64,000 nt of DNA from Rehmannia glutinosa. Lineage: Eukaryota; Streptophyta; Magnoliopsida; Lamiales; Orobanchaceae. The position numbers were made by a program, and so were the translations under genes. The notes under the pieces are model-generated. The model did no database searches and was not told where the DNA came from. It saw only the letters and a list, made by a program, of their open reading frames with translations. This document shows positions 22,711 through 34,233 of the stretch, in pieces. The stretch lies in the NCBI GenBank assembly GCA_016081115.2, contig JABTTQ020000683.1, positions 21 to 64,020 of the forward strand, read 5' to 3'. Within the stretch, counting starts at the first letter, position 1; every line of letters starts with the position of its first letter.

Positions 22711-23453
22711 AAATGCTGCATATAAGACGGTATCCCCGATGCATGTATGTCGGGAACTCTGGCGAATGAAACTAGGCATCTCCTTCTCGCATATAAGTTG
22801 ACATCTCCGCCATTGAACAAAAGTAGCCATCTCTTTGGTGCATATATGTCGGGAACTCCTGGCGAATGAAACGAGGCATCTCCTGATGCATATAAGCTGA
22901 CATCTCCCGCTGAACGAAAGCAGCCATCTCCTGGTGCATATACGTCGGGAACTCCTGGCGAATGAAACCAGGCATCTCCTTACGCATATAAGCTGCCATA
23001 TGGTGTTGCATATACGTTGGAAATTGCTCTCGCACCAACGCTGACAATTGCTCTCGTATAAACTCTGATGCACACTCTCGTTCGACACCTCGAGATGAAT
23101 GGTTGGGGGATCATCTGGCCGGACGACTGCACTGATCACGAAGAGAGACGTGAGTGGATGAATATCATCTCGAGCTATAGGGGGATGCCCTGTGCTGGTG
23201 GTGGGAGCTGCTCGGGAACACCCACGGGGAGTGGGGGAGGCCACAGTAGTGGTAGGGACATCATCAGGGGTGCACGGGGACGTCCAAGAGGACGTCCGTG
23301 GGGACGCCCTGTAGTGCGTGAAGGATATGTAGTTTTATTTGCCTTCTTGCTGGATGGATTCTCCCGATGTATGTAAATCATACCAGAGGACAAATCATCA
23401 TGTATGTGTTCCCAAAAAGGTTGCATCTGCTCTTCTGCACTCGGCTCCAACAT
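22711..23453 (-). pseudogene. Linker of the split Ulp1-like gene, with MHQEM peptide repeats
   Basis: Minus-strand coding DNA between the DUF1985 domain and the insertion point of element A. The upstream part (23175-23453) begins MLEPSAEEQMQPFWEHIH and contains an Arg/Gly/Pro-rich segment with GRPHGRPLGRPR. The downstream part (22772-23047) encodes tandem units of about 10-20 residues with FPTYMHQEMAAF, REMSAYMHQEM and RFIRQE. The Ulp1 catalytic domain that should follow lies at 10.78-11.23 kb, on the other side of element A. Confidence 0.6.
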
Positions 23454-23617
23454 CGTGTATATCTACATCTAATATTCAAAATTAAAAGTCAGCATATACC
23501 ACGATATTTGTTAAAAATATTGTAAAAATGTTATATGATAACTACAGCGAGAAAAACCCCTCCATGTTAATGCTGACTTTTGGGAATCTCCAACAGAGGC
23601 AACGTGGCATGGCCCCA

Positions 23618-24440
23618 TCAAAGGCAAGAGTCCCACAAATAGTCCCTAATGAAGGTATCACCTCGTACGCCCATACCTATGAAATATATAATAATTAATA
23701 ATAGCTCAAATAAATTATTAAAATTACATGAAATGAAATTAAATTTTAAAATATCACATACCAAGAATATCCACACAAATGCATAGAAATGGTATACAGG
23801 CAACTCCACGTGTGGTAGCTCACTAGGTAGGTGCTGAATATAATGCAATAGGATCTGGTATGAGTACTTTCCAATATAAATGACTCTCGCTGATCCGTAT
23901 CCTCTATTAATGTACATGCCCATGTTTCAATCACTGTCTTTCCTCCATCCCATCCGAACAACAAAAAATAAGCCATCAACAACTTGGCAACTCGTAATGA
24001 ATCTTCTGGTGATTCTCGGAAAATCCCCTCTGTAAAATCATCGTGTAACTCATCCATCTTCAACTTCTGACCAGGATAATAGCGATAATACAATCCTGTC
24101 TTAGGTGGATCATGATGGGCCCAAGGTTGAAAGTCGTAGACCCAAAAGATAGCCCGGACATGAGTGCATACTCATACTTAGAGAACCGAATAAATTCGTC
24201 TCCAATTCTAAACCACAACTCGTCATCCCTCGCACCAGTCATAATCACCTCATGTCAAAAAGGGAATGCAAAGCTTTATTGCAACTGGTTCCTTTAGAAT
24301 TCAAACGCAATAGAAACCCAAAACAGGAGTTTACAAACTCCAAGTACACATCATTACTAATACCCCTCAACTTATCTCTAATTACCGAAATAATATATAA
24401 TCGACTATAAATGTTCGAATTGGCCTTTGTCAACTGAAAG
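23618..24440 (-). pseudogene. DUF1985 domain of the split Ulp1-like gene
   Basis: Minus-strand frames contain FVNSCFGFLLRLN, then DELWFRIGDEFIRFSKYEYALMSGL, then PEDSLRVAKLLMAYFLLFGWDGG and a stretch ending in WACTLIEDTDQRESF. This is the DUF1985 domain that precedes Ulp1-type proteases in genes carried by plant MULEs. A plausible intron separates the WGGK-type block from the downstream linker (splice sites near 23.68-23.76 kb). The gene is disabled by the element A insertion downstream and by frame changes. Confidence 0.7.
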
Positions 24441-24619
24441 GACTCCCTCTTCCAAGCCCACTGAACATGTACAATAGAAATTAGGTTATTAATAACAAAA
24501 AAAAGTTTAGCATAATTTTGAAACAGCTCAACTATTTATAAAATTACAAATATCGTTTAATTCACTACAATATAAGTATTAGTAGAAGCAAATCATAGGC
24601 AAGAAAAATATTATTTTTC

Positions 24620-25175
24620 AAAGACGTAGCGAAGGCACGATAGAATGCCTCATTTTTCAAAAAAAAAATCATTCGTGCCTAATTTTAGGCAAGGCACGAC
24701 AATGCTCATTTTTTGAAAAAAATTATTTTTGTGCCTTATTTTTGATAAGTCACGATTGTATGTCATATTGTATCAAGGCACGATGGTAGGTCTTATTTTC
24801 CAAAAAAAAAAACAGCCAATTCGTGCCTTGTTTTGGAAGGCACGATAGTTAATTATTTTAAAAAACAATCGGTCGTGCCTTATTTTTGCAAGGCACGACT
24901 GTTAATATTTTAAAAAAAAAATTGGTCGTGCCTTAATGCACGACCGTGGCAATTTTTCAGAAAATACAGTCGTGCCTTAAGGCACAGCCGTATTCAAAAT
25001 TTCAGAAATACAATCAGAGTTGAGGCACAACCAGGAGAATGATTTTTCAGAAAAAAAAAAGGCCCAATTCGTGCCTTCTTGACGGACCAGCAGAATGATT
25101 TTCCAGAAGAAAAAAAAGCCCCAATTCGTGTCATTGCCTATTTTTTAGGAAAAAAAAAACAGCCCTCATTCGTGC
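24620..25175. repeat. GGCACGA minisatellite upstream of the DUF1985/Ulp1 gene
   Basis: About nine degenerate tandem units of 50-65 bp. Each has a TTCGTGCC or GGCACGAC block followed by an A-rich run such as TTTTTCAGAAAAAAA. TCGTGCC and GGCACGA arms alternate, so single strands could fold into hairpins. The array lies just 5' of the DUF1985 frame, in the promoter or leader. Confidence 0.75.
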
Positions 25176-25545
25176 CTCTACGAAACTAGCAAAAATAATT
25201 CAATTTTTCAACACAAATTCGGTTAACATTCAAAAACCAAAAATACCGTATTTTTGGACAAAATTAGACAATAAATTGCAAAATATTGAAAAAAAAATTA
25301 CCTCCTCTTGCAGTTCGGCCGCCGGTGCGGCTTCAGTGAAGCCGCTTCCAACCTGTTTCTTGTGCTCCTCTTCCTTCTAAAATATGTCAACATATTTTTT
25401 GGAGGGATTGTGGTGTGAGGTTTGGGGTGAGAGAAGAGAATAGAGAGGAGAAGTGAGGTTGAGGTGTAGAGGTGTATGTTAAGTTAGAGTTTTTTAGTTT
25501 GGAGGGTAAAATTGGAAATATAGGTGTGGTGTATTTAGTAATTAC
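25175..25545 (-). other. Probable 5' leader of the DUF1985/Ulp1 gene and right end of the old MULE
   Basis: Contains a GC-richer stretch (25310-25370) and a GA-rich stretch on the plus strand (25400-25470). A 63-codon minus-strand frame has no known domain. I could not find an inverted-repeat partner for a MULE end near 4.7-5.0 kb. Confidence 0.35.
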
Positions 25546-28500
25546 TAGTAAGAAACACGTGCGACGCACATGATTCACACGACTTTACTAAAATAATTAT
25601 ATTATTTAATAATTTTATTGATTAATATTAAAATATTAAAAGTGTTTTAGTAAAAAATAAATATTAATTATATTTAAATATTACAGAGTATTTAATATAT
25701 ATTTTTTTAATTATAGATTGATAAGATTTGTTATAATCATTTAAAGAACTCAATACCACAAAGTTTTAAAATTTGTATAAAACCAAATAAGTTTTATATT
25801 AGTTTATAATCGCATTCATCAATCTTTTATTTCATTTTTATGGCTAAAAAAGCCTTTTAGTCTTACTTGATTTTTGATTCCTTTAACATTGTATGTATAT
25901 TACATAATAAGACAAGTTATCATATTTATAAAATAATATTAGTTAATGAACTTTTATACCAAATCCAAATAATACCATCATTTTATTTGTTATTGTTATT
26001 CAATTAAAAAAACATAAAATAAAGGTTAATCAAATTCTTATTCCTCTTGTGCTTACTTAATTCTATTATTTTACCCCAGTTCTTCGATTAACGAAATATA
26101 AAATACAAAAAATTTCAATATAATATATATAAGAAAAACTTTTCATATATTATCTTTATTCTAGTAACAAAATCAATATTTTATCATTAACACTTAAAAA
26201 TAAAGTTTTTAGTCTTCCTATTTCCATTGTCTTAAAAATAATAAACCTTAACCTAGTATATAAGAAAATTAATCAATTATTTTCATCGAGAATCGACTAT
26301 TAAATAAACCTTTGAAAAAGTGATAAGTTGAAATCTGAGTTTTGAAACTCTATTTAATTGCACACAAAATATCTTGACTTAATAAATAATAAAACCAAAG
26401 ATAGGCTTATAAAAGAAAAACATGTTAATGATTTTCATGTGTCAATCTTGTATAATTAAATATAATACTAATTAACTTTTATGTTTGATGATTATTTTGA
26501 AAACACTTAAGTTTTTAAAAGTTATATAATGAACTAAAAACTAATATAGTTTTTAAATTGCATAATGTTTTAGAAACATATGTTATACTATTAGAGTTTG
26601 TACTTGCAATTGAATTTGGTTATTCTGGTGTATATTAAAATTTACATAATTGTAAACTTTGTGAGTCGTATAGTTATGAAAATTGCAAATATGCTTTAAT
26701 ATACTAATACTAATCTCTTTTAATCTTGTTTATAAAATTATATTATTTATTTTAAAATACGATTATCAATCCATTTTCAGTGCCTTTATTGAGAAAATGG
26801 TATATAGTACATTGATTTTTATTTAGAATTGTGATTAAATTTTTGATCAAATAAGAAAATATAGTTGCCAAAAAATTAGATACCAAGTTGTAAAAAACCC
26901 TTAACTATTCTCTTACGCCTCCTTATGCCCGGGAGAATTGGCACTAAGCATGGTCATTTCACTTCAATATAGTATTATATATAGTTTAACACAATAAATT
27001 TGATACATAAATAGTATTTTCAATATTAATTTATTTATTACAAATTTATATGCATAGAGTGACTTTACATTTTTGATTCTAGCTTCAATTTTTTCATACT
27101 CTATTTGATTTTGTAAAAGTTAGAATATTTTGTATCGAATTCTATAATATTGTTTTTGTGCTTGAGTCTTAATAAATCCTAAACGTGTACATGAACTCGT
27201 ATTTTATCGAAAATATCAAATATACATATTTTATGAAAGTTATTTAATTTTCTTTAGAATTTCCGCTAGGACACACAAATTTTTTAACTATTTACATTTA
27301 TTCTTTCAACTTTTTATAATATATTTCGTTTGACTTAATCCTAAACTATCTATATATATGAAGTTAATACACAAAATTATTTTGGTCAGTCTCAATTCAC
27401 TAATGTCAATTACAACTACTTATATTTTAATATTTTTTATTCTTAATTTTCACTTTAATTTGGTGTAATTATTTATTTACTTAGCCTTTTGTGAATTTTA
27501 TATTAGTACTTGAATTAATATATAATTTAAAAAATTCATTACTTTCTCAACAAATGTCAAATTGTTACATATTAAATGAGTTTATTTACTTCTTTTTTTG
27601 CCTAGCATATATCATCATTTAGACTTAATTCAGTTTTAGCTCATGTTTCACTCTTCCACGTTATTTTATTAAAATTTAATTATTTTGGTACATGTTTTTA
27701 TTATAAATATATATCATATTGATATTTTAAACTTATAGTTTTTTAAGGGTATAATTTTCAAAAGACATTCAAGTTTTATCATAAATGTCAATTTAATATA
27801 TATATATATATATATATTAAGTTTGCCTTCTATTTATTTACATATATATATATATAATTTTTAATACTTTGTTCAACTTGTTTAATATATAGGAAAAAAT
27901 AATTGAAAGAGTGAAATAATAATATATTCAAAAATAATAATAAATTAGAAACTAAAACTTATAATATTAGAAAATTTAGTGAAAGTCATATTAACGCATA
28001 TAGTTAAAATTCAAAAGGTAATCTTTTTTTGCGGCGACAAACTCATTTAATTGGTTCTTATTTATGTTATTTTTTCATGTTAATCTTCTTCTTTTTTATT
28101 GTGTACTTTTTATTTTACTGATATGGCTAAATAAAATAAAATCTGCATGAAATTACAATAAAATAAAATATAAACTCTCTTGTTTTCAATATTATATCTT
28201 TAACAACCATCAATAAGATTAATTTTCAAATTGGATATTACAAATTGAGGAAGGGTTTTTAGACTATTAAGGAATTATGTATATTCTCTACTTTTTATAT
28301 AGCATCAAAAACACCTAAAATATTTTTATTTTATTTTCCTTTTTTCTTATCATGTCTATTTTAATTTGATCTTTTTCTTATAAATATTATATATATACAT
28401 AATTATTGATAAAATTTAAAAGAATATAAGAAATATACAGTTTTGCATCATACTAAACTTTAAATAATTAAAAAGAATCTTCTATAACGACTTGTGTATA

Positions 28501-29027
28501 TATTCAGAACATATGGTTGAAGAGTTTGAAACCTGATTCAAATTTGAAATTGATTTTATAACAAATTTAAAGTATTCCTAGTGTTATGATCAAAAAAGTA
28601 TTTTAAGTTTTTTTAAAATAAATTAGATATAATGAACATTTATCCAATAAATAAATAAAAAATATTAAATAAATTGCAAACTATAAAAAACATAAATTCT
28701 TAATTTTTACATATTTTTAAACTTTATAAGGTTAAATTTTCTCATGTGGAATCCTTAATTATACTTATGACATATGGTTAGAAAACTCTCGAAATCTAGT
28801 TTTATATGAAACTAATATTATCTAAAAATTCAAGATATTTAAAGAGTTATAGATGGGGAATAAATACTTTTAAAGTGTAGAATATGAAAAGGTCACTTGT
28901 CTTATAATTAAACAAATAGGAACTAAATAAATACAAATTACTTAGTTGCCCCAAAATTTTAATATGTCAAAGGATATTTTTGTCTAATCAAAAGTTTGAA
29001 GAAACATTCACACTTTTAAGATAGTAT
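25546..29027. other. 3.5-kb AT-rich block without genes
   Basis: No open frame above about 60 codons and no known domain. The block is extremely AT-rich, with (TA)n runs near 27800-27860. It begins ACTAGTAAGAAACACGTGCG, a motif seen at the edge of dispersed AT-rich plant repeats, and leads into a TAGA microsatellite. Similar 18-bp stretches flank it: TGTGGTGTATTTAGTAAT at 25525-25542 and TGTGGTATATTTAGAAAT at about 29134-29151. It could be one non-coding element with a long target duplication. Confidence 0.5.
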
Positions 29028-29053
29028 AGATAGATAGATATAGATAGATATAT

Positions 29054-29092
<39 letters not shown>

Positions 29093-29116
29093 TAGATATA
29101 GATAGATATAGATATG
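29028..29116. repeat. TAGA microsatellite
   Basis: About 20 units of GATA/TAGA with some TATAGA interruptions. It forms the right edge of the AT-rich block, immediately before the MULE. Confidence 0.9.
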
Positions 29117-29143
29117 GGTTTGTAAAATAGGGGTGTGGTATAT

Positions 29144-29152
29144 TTAGAAATA
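29144..29152. repeat. Left 9-bp target duplication of the 10-kb MULE
   Basis: TTAGAAATA, repeated exactly at 39170-39178. A 9-bp duplication is diagnostic of Mutator-like transposition. Confidence 0.9.
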
Positions 29153-29215
29153 CACAAAAACTTGCGTGAGACCGTCTCACGGATCTAGTTCCGTGAGACG
29201 GAGCTCCAATTAGTG
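29153..29215 (+). repeat. Left terminal inverted repeat of the 10-kb MULE
   Basis: About 60 bp matching the reverse complement of the right end, clearest over CCGTCTCACGGATCTAG and CCGTGAGACGGAGCTCCA. Within each end, CCGTCTCACGGA and TCCGTGAGACGG form an internal palindrome around GATCTAG. The outermost 15 bases are less similar than the rest. Confidence 0.85.
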
Positions 29216-29941
29216 AAACCGACCCATGACCCACCCGCCGACTACCCGCCGATCAACCCACCCGCCCCAAGTCAGACCTACCAATCCCATTTTACAAAAA
29301 CACTCTGAGACCCGCTCTTTTCCCTCCATCACAATTCCAAACCATTTCTCTCATCCATGTTTCATATCTCCCGCTCTAGCTCACGATTTTCTCCCTGATT
29401 TCCGCTCGGTTCGCTAGGTTTTCTTGCGCGATTCATCAATTTGTCAACTGGTAAGTCATCTTTTCCATTTTTCTTCAATGTTTATGGTTTTTTCTCCCTT
29501 TTTTCTTCAGTTTTTAGTTCAACTTTTCTTGCGATTTGCTAACCGTGTAGTTTCTACCCTTTTTCTTCGTTTTTTTTTCCGTTTTTGTTCAGTTTTCAGA
29601 GTTTTTAAATTCTCATTTTATCTAGGGCTGGCATTCAGGGGTTGGTTTGGTGTACAGAGGGTGGTGTTGGTGTTCAGTTTTTTCCATTTTTCTTCATTTT
29701 TCTCCCATTTTTTGTTCAGTTTTCAGTTCTTTCTTGTGTTGGGGTTGTTATGTTCTCGATTTTGTGTAGGGTTTATGAGTTTTTTATGCGAAATTCATTT
29801 TAGTGTTCATAAAGTAGTCATGTTAATTTCTTCTTATTAGATTTATATATTTTCAGTATTTTAATCTGTGTTTTTTTTTATATTTTTGCAGTTTTAAGCT
29901 AAAAAAAGTTGTTTGTGCACATTTATATATCCCCTGTGATA

Positions 29942-32900
29942 ATGGAAGAAGATCCTAAAACACCTCGTACTCGTATGCCGATTGTTCCGGAAACAGGGTA
30001 TTACAAAATGAAGGCACGCAAGACGGTTTCTCCTATAAAAAAGAAACTCGCGCCGAGAAATGAAAAAGATATTCCCGAAAAAAGGAAGCTAAGGAAAATG
30101 AAAATATTCAAGCAAAAGATTCAAAGCCTATTCCAAAGAAGAGAAAAGTACCACAAAAGGCTGAAAAAGTAGAGGAAGATAAAACTAGGTATAGTCACTG
30201 TTTAATGCATGATTATATTGTGTTGTTTTGATGTTTCTGTGTTAATTTATTTGATTGTATTTACTGTTGCAGTGGAGATGATAGGAATAGCTCGATGTTG
30301 AGGTAACAGTGTAAGAGAAAAGGCTAAAAGCCAGGTAACATATGCTTTCATATAGGAGTATCACTTTTCATATGAAAAGTATCACTTTTTGTGTTGAAAG
30401 TATCACTTTTTCGTGTTAAAAGTATCACATAACCGAGTATCACTTTTAACATATTTTTTTGTGTTATGGAAATACTTTCATATAGAAGTATCACTTTCTC
30501 GTGATAAAAGTATCACTTTTTATGTTAAAAGTATCACTTTTCTGTTAAAAGTATCACATAACTGAGTATCACTTTTAACATACTTTTATATAGAAGTATC
30601 AGTTTATGTGTTAAAAGTATCACTTTATGTGTTAAAAGTATCACTTTCTATATTAAAAGTATCACTTTTCTGTTAAAAGTATCACTTAACCGAGTATCAC
30701 TTTTAACATACTTTCATATAGAAGATATCACTTTATGTGTTAAAAGTATCACTTTATGTGTTAAAAGTATCACTTTTTGTATTAAAAGTATCATTTTTCA
30801 TATCAGTTTGCATGTTAATGCTATTAAAAGTGTCACTCTTTATGTGTTGCGAGAGACTTTATCGGCCCAATGTAAACCCCAAGATTTATGTGAGTTTGAA
30901 AAATTTGGTGATCAACAAAAGGTGATGTTGTCAAGATAGGATTTGGTGGTTTGTTGAGTCTTCGTGATCGATTCAAAGATTCCCTATGGGTATTGTTAAA
31001 AATCGGTAAAGAATTTTAATGGTACCGATCGGATGTTGAAGTTCGACAATGCGAGTTTTGTTGTCACATCAGATGACATATGTGATCTTTTTCTATTGCC
31101 CAATAAAGTTGGGAATGATGTTCTAGAATTGGATCGGGGAGAGTATATTCTATTGAGTCGTGAGTTGAAGGAGAAGTACGACATCGACGCGGATTGTTTG
31201 GTTTACAAGGTTAAGAATGTGATTGAGAGTAGGTTGGTGGATGGCGGTGATGATTTTAAGCGCCTTTTTGTTATTTACTGCTTGTCTTCTTTTTTGACTC
31301 CGAGGACGAATCGGAAAGTTGACTTGCATGCGATTAGATCAGTCATCGATGTCGAGAAAATAGGGGACTATGACTGGTGTTCGTATGTTTTGAAAAAGCT
31401 GTGCACAGGGGTGGACAAATACAATAGGAATCCCAGAGCTAAATACATCAGTGGGTGTGTTTTGGTCTTATTGTTTTTGTATTTCCATAGATTGAAGTGG
31501 CAGGGAAACGCTGAACCATCCACACTACCACTGATATCTCACTGGACCCCGATAGTCGAGGAAAAGAATAAAGCAAGAAAGCTCTATTGCTGTGCTAGGG
31601 CAGGGTGAATGGGTAACGGATACATACCCTGTTAGCTCGAGAAATAAATGCACGGTTGGGAAAAATGAGACAGGTGGAAAAAATAGGGCTGAGAAAGAGA
31701 AGGTTGGGAAAAATGCATACGAAGAGGACGAACAAGAAGATGTTCAAGTTGGTGATGATGAATATATAAATTTAAAACTACCAAAGGGGAAGGAGCTCGA
31801 CGATGACGAGTTGGAGAAGCTGGCTAGGGATGTAAGTTCATTTAAAGTATCAGTTTTTACTTGAAGGGAAGAGTATCACTTTTCACTTGAAAAGTATTAC
31901 TGATCACTGTAATACTTGGAAGTGAAAAGTATCACTTTTCACTTGAAAAGTATCACTTTTCACTTGAAAAGTATTCTTGATCTTTGTCAGATCACTTGGA
32001 ATGAAAAGTATCACTTTTCATGTGAAAAGTATCATTTTTCACTTGAAAAGTATTACTAATCAGTGTAATACTAGGAAGTGAAAAGTATCACTTTTCATGT
32101 CAAAAATATCACTTTTGCTGTGAAAAGTATCACTTTTCACTTGAAAAATATTATTAATCAGTGTAATACTTGGAAGTGAAAAGTATCATTTTTCATGTGA
32201 AAAGTATCACTTTTTCATGTCAAATATTAACATATTTCTTCTTATTTTTGTAGAATGTTCACAAAGCTTTGTTGATGTGCAAGAGAAATTTTAATCTTGT
32301 TACACAATTCCATATGGACGAGTTCAGAAAATTGAAAAATGAGATGACACAAGAGAAGCAAGAGAAGAAATATACAATTTCATCTCCGCACTCGTCAATC
32401 TCTGAAAGCCAGTTCTTCTCAGACTCGAAAGTGCACGAGCTGATTGATAAAGCTGTTGAAAACTTTAAATTGATGAAGAATTTGGCACTCAAATGCCAAA
32501 TTTTGAGCTCCTTACCCCCAGGTCGATTCCGAAAAAGTGGCGAAGAAGAGGAAGATTCAGGCAAACAAATGGGGGAAAAAGTTGGTGAAGAAGGTGGTGA
32601 AGAAGCCGGCGAAGTAGTTGGGAATGAAGAAGCAGGAGAGGATGCTAAAATTCTGGACGAACCATGGCCTATTGATCCAAGGGCTGAGTTCAAGTCCACT
32701 TTCATGAAAAAACACAAGAGCAGCCTCAAATTCTTGCGTAGGAAGGAGCAAGATATTATTGATTATTGCATTTTCAATCACAAAAAAATTATCGAGTAAG
32801 TAAATTGTTTTTATAATTTACCTTTAATTTCCTGTTCAAATCCATTTTCTTGTTGTATTAATTGTTTTTAATTTTCAGTTCAAACGCTTTTGCACATGCT

Positions 32901-34233
32901 GGAGGTTTTTATATTGCATTTAATGATGGCATCATGACATTGCATGATTCAATGATGATCCACATAAGCATCATAGACACATGGGCTATGTTGCTTAACA
33001 AAAGACCAAAGAACGAATCGCTTTTACTTCCATGCTCAACATTCGTAAGTTTTATTTAAAAGTGTCATTTTATGCTTTATAAGTATTAATTTGAATCTTA
33101 AAAGTATCACACTTGTGCAAATGAGATCTACCTTGAAAATCTTTTGAGAGATAAAGGGGGGATAATAGTAAAAATTTGAGAGATTGCTTTGGAATCATTG
33201 GATGTCAAGTGGAAATGAGACCTCAAAGACCGTGGATTTCGTAAGAATATCTCTCAAGTTTTGCTTTGGAATTTAGCTTTTCTTCTTATAAAATGCAGAT
33301 TTTTGTCCGATTTTCTTGTTAAAAATGCAGATTTTTGTGCCAATTTGCTACAAGCAACATTATATCTGTGATGTCATCAACTTTGTTGATGCAAAAGTGC
33401 AATATCCGGATAATTTGGTGCATAATGAAAATGTTGCTCCTGACTATATTAGTCTAGCAAAATTGGTGGTAAATTATTTAGTTGATGTCATTATTGATGT
33501 TAGTTTTCATGTTATTATTTGTAATACACTTGAAGTGAAAAGTATCACTTTTCACTTGAAAAGTATACTTTTCATTTGAAAATTTACTGAATTTGAAACG
33601 TTGAAGTGAAAAGTATCACTTTTCATATGAAAAGTATCACTTTTCACTTGAAAAGTATTACTCATTATTTGTAATACTTTGAAGTAAACAGTATCACTTT
33701 TTATGTGAAAAGTATCACTTTTCATATGACAAGTATCAATTTTCAAGTGAAAAGTATTACTCATTACTTGTAATACTTTGAAGTGAAAAGTATCTCTCAG
33801 TAGTGTGATTTCTCTTTTTTAATTTTCAGCAAAGAGAAATGAGCATTTTCTTGAAGGAGAAAAACCACCCTAAGGCTGATGATGTTGCAAAATATGAATT
33901 TGATAATGTCAAATTTCCATGGCAAAGAAAAATAGCCAACATTGACTGTGGTATTTTCCTAATGCACCACATGGAAAATTTCCAGGGGCTTGTTTACTCA
34001 GAACCGGATTTGCGTAAGGTATGAATGTTTTTGCAAATTAGATTAGATTAAATTTCTTTATTTTATCTTGTTTTTATTTATTTTACCTTTGTTTTATCTT
34101 GTTTTTATTGAAGGTTGGTGAACGACGCAAATTAAGGGCTTCTTATTGCGCAAAGATTGTTCTCAGCCGGTGGAATGAATTAAGAGTGCAAGTTGAGAAG
34201 GAAGCAATTGAATTTATAAATCAAACAAGTTGA
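29942..34233 (+). CDS. Ulp1/SENP-like cysteine protease gene of the MULE (8 exons)
   Basis: The gene encodes a protein related to SUMO proteases (peptidase family C48). Inferred exons are 29942-30187, 30273-30302, about 30850-31831, 32254-32795, 32879-33044, 33331-33468, 33830-34018 and 34114-34233, all with GT-AG junctions. Exon 1 is basic and contains PKKRKVP, a classical nuclear import signal, in one frame. Exon 3 carries the conserved N-terminal domain with FGGLLSLRDRF and VIYCLSSFLTPRTNR. Exon 4 is acidic with Glu-rich repeats. Exons 5-7 hold the protease: YKQHY (His), DVINFVDA (Asp) and PWQRKIANIDCGIFLMHH (Gln and Cys), so the triad is present. Exons 1 and 3 need single-base frame changes at homopolymers. 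The gene is either lightly damaged or affected by assembly errors. Confidence 0.75.
30349..30835. repeat. GTATCAC repeat array in intron 2 of the Ulp1 gene
   Basis: About 25 copies of AAAAGTATCACTTTT-like units separated by short variable spacers such as TATGTGTT or CATATAGA. It lies between exon 2 and exon 3. Confidence 0.9.
31845..32230. repeat. GTATCAC repeat array in intron 3 of the Ulp1 gene
   Basis: Units of AAAAGTATCACTTTTCACTTG repeated through the whole intron from the donor GTAAGT to the acceptor TTTGTAG. The neighbouring exons do not contain the unit. Confidence 0.9.
33535..33795. repeat. GTATCAC repeat array in intron 6 of the Ulp1 gene
   Basis: About ten units of GAAAAGTATCACTTTTCA, ending shortly before the acceptor of exon 7. 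A few isolated units also lie in intron 5 near 33055-33110. Confidence 0.9.

Noticed and set aside
29016..29234. Minus-strand frame of 72 codons
   Set aside because: Mostly translated TAGA microsatellite and inverted-repeat sequence.
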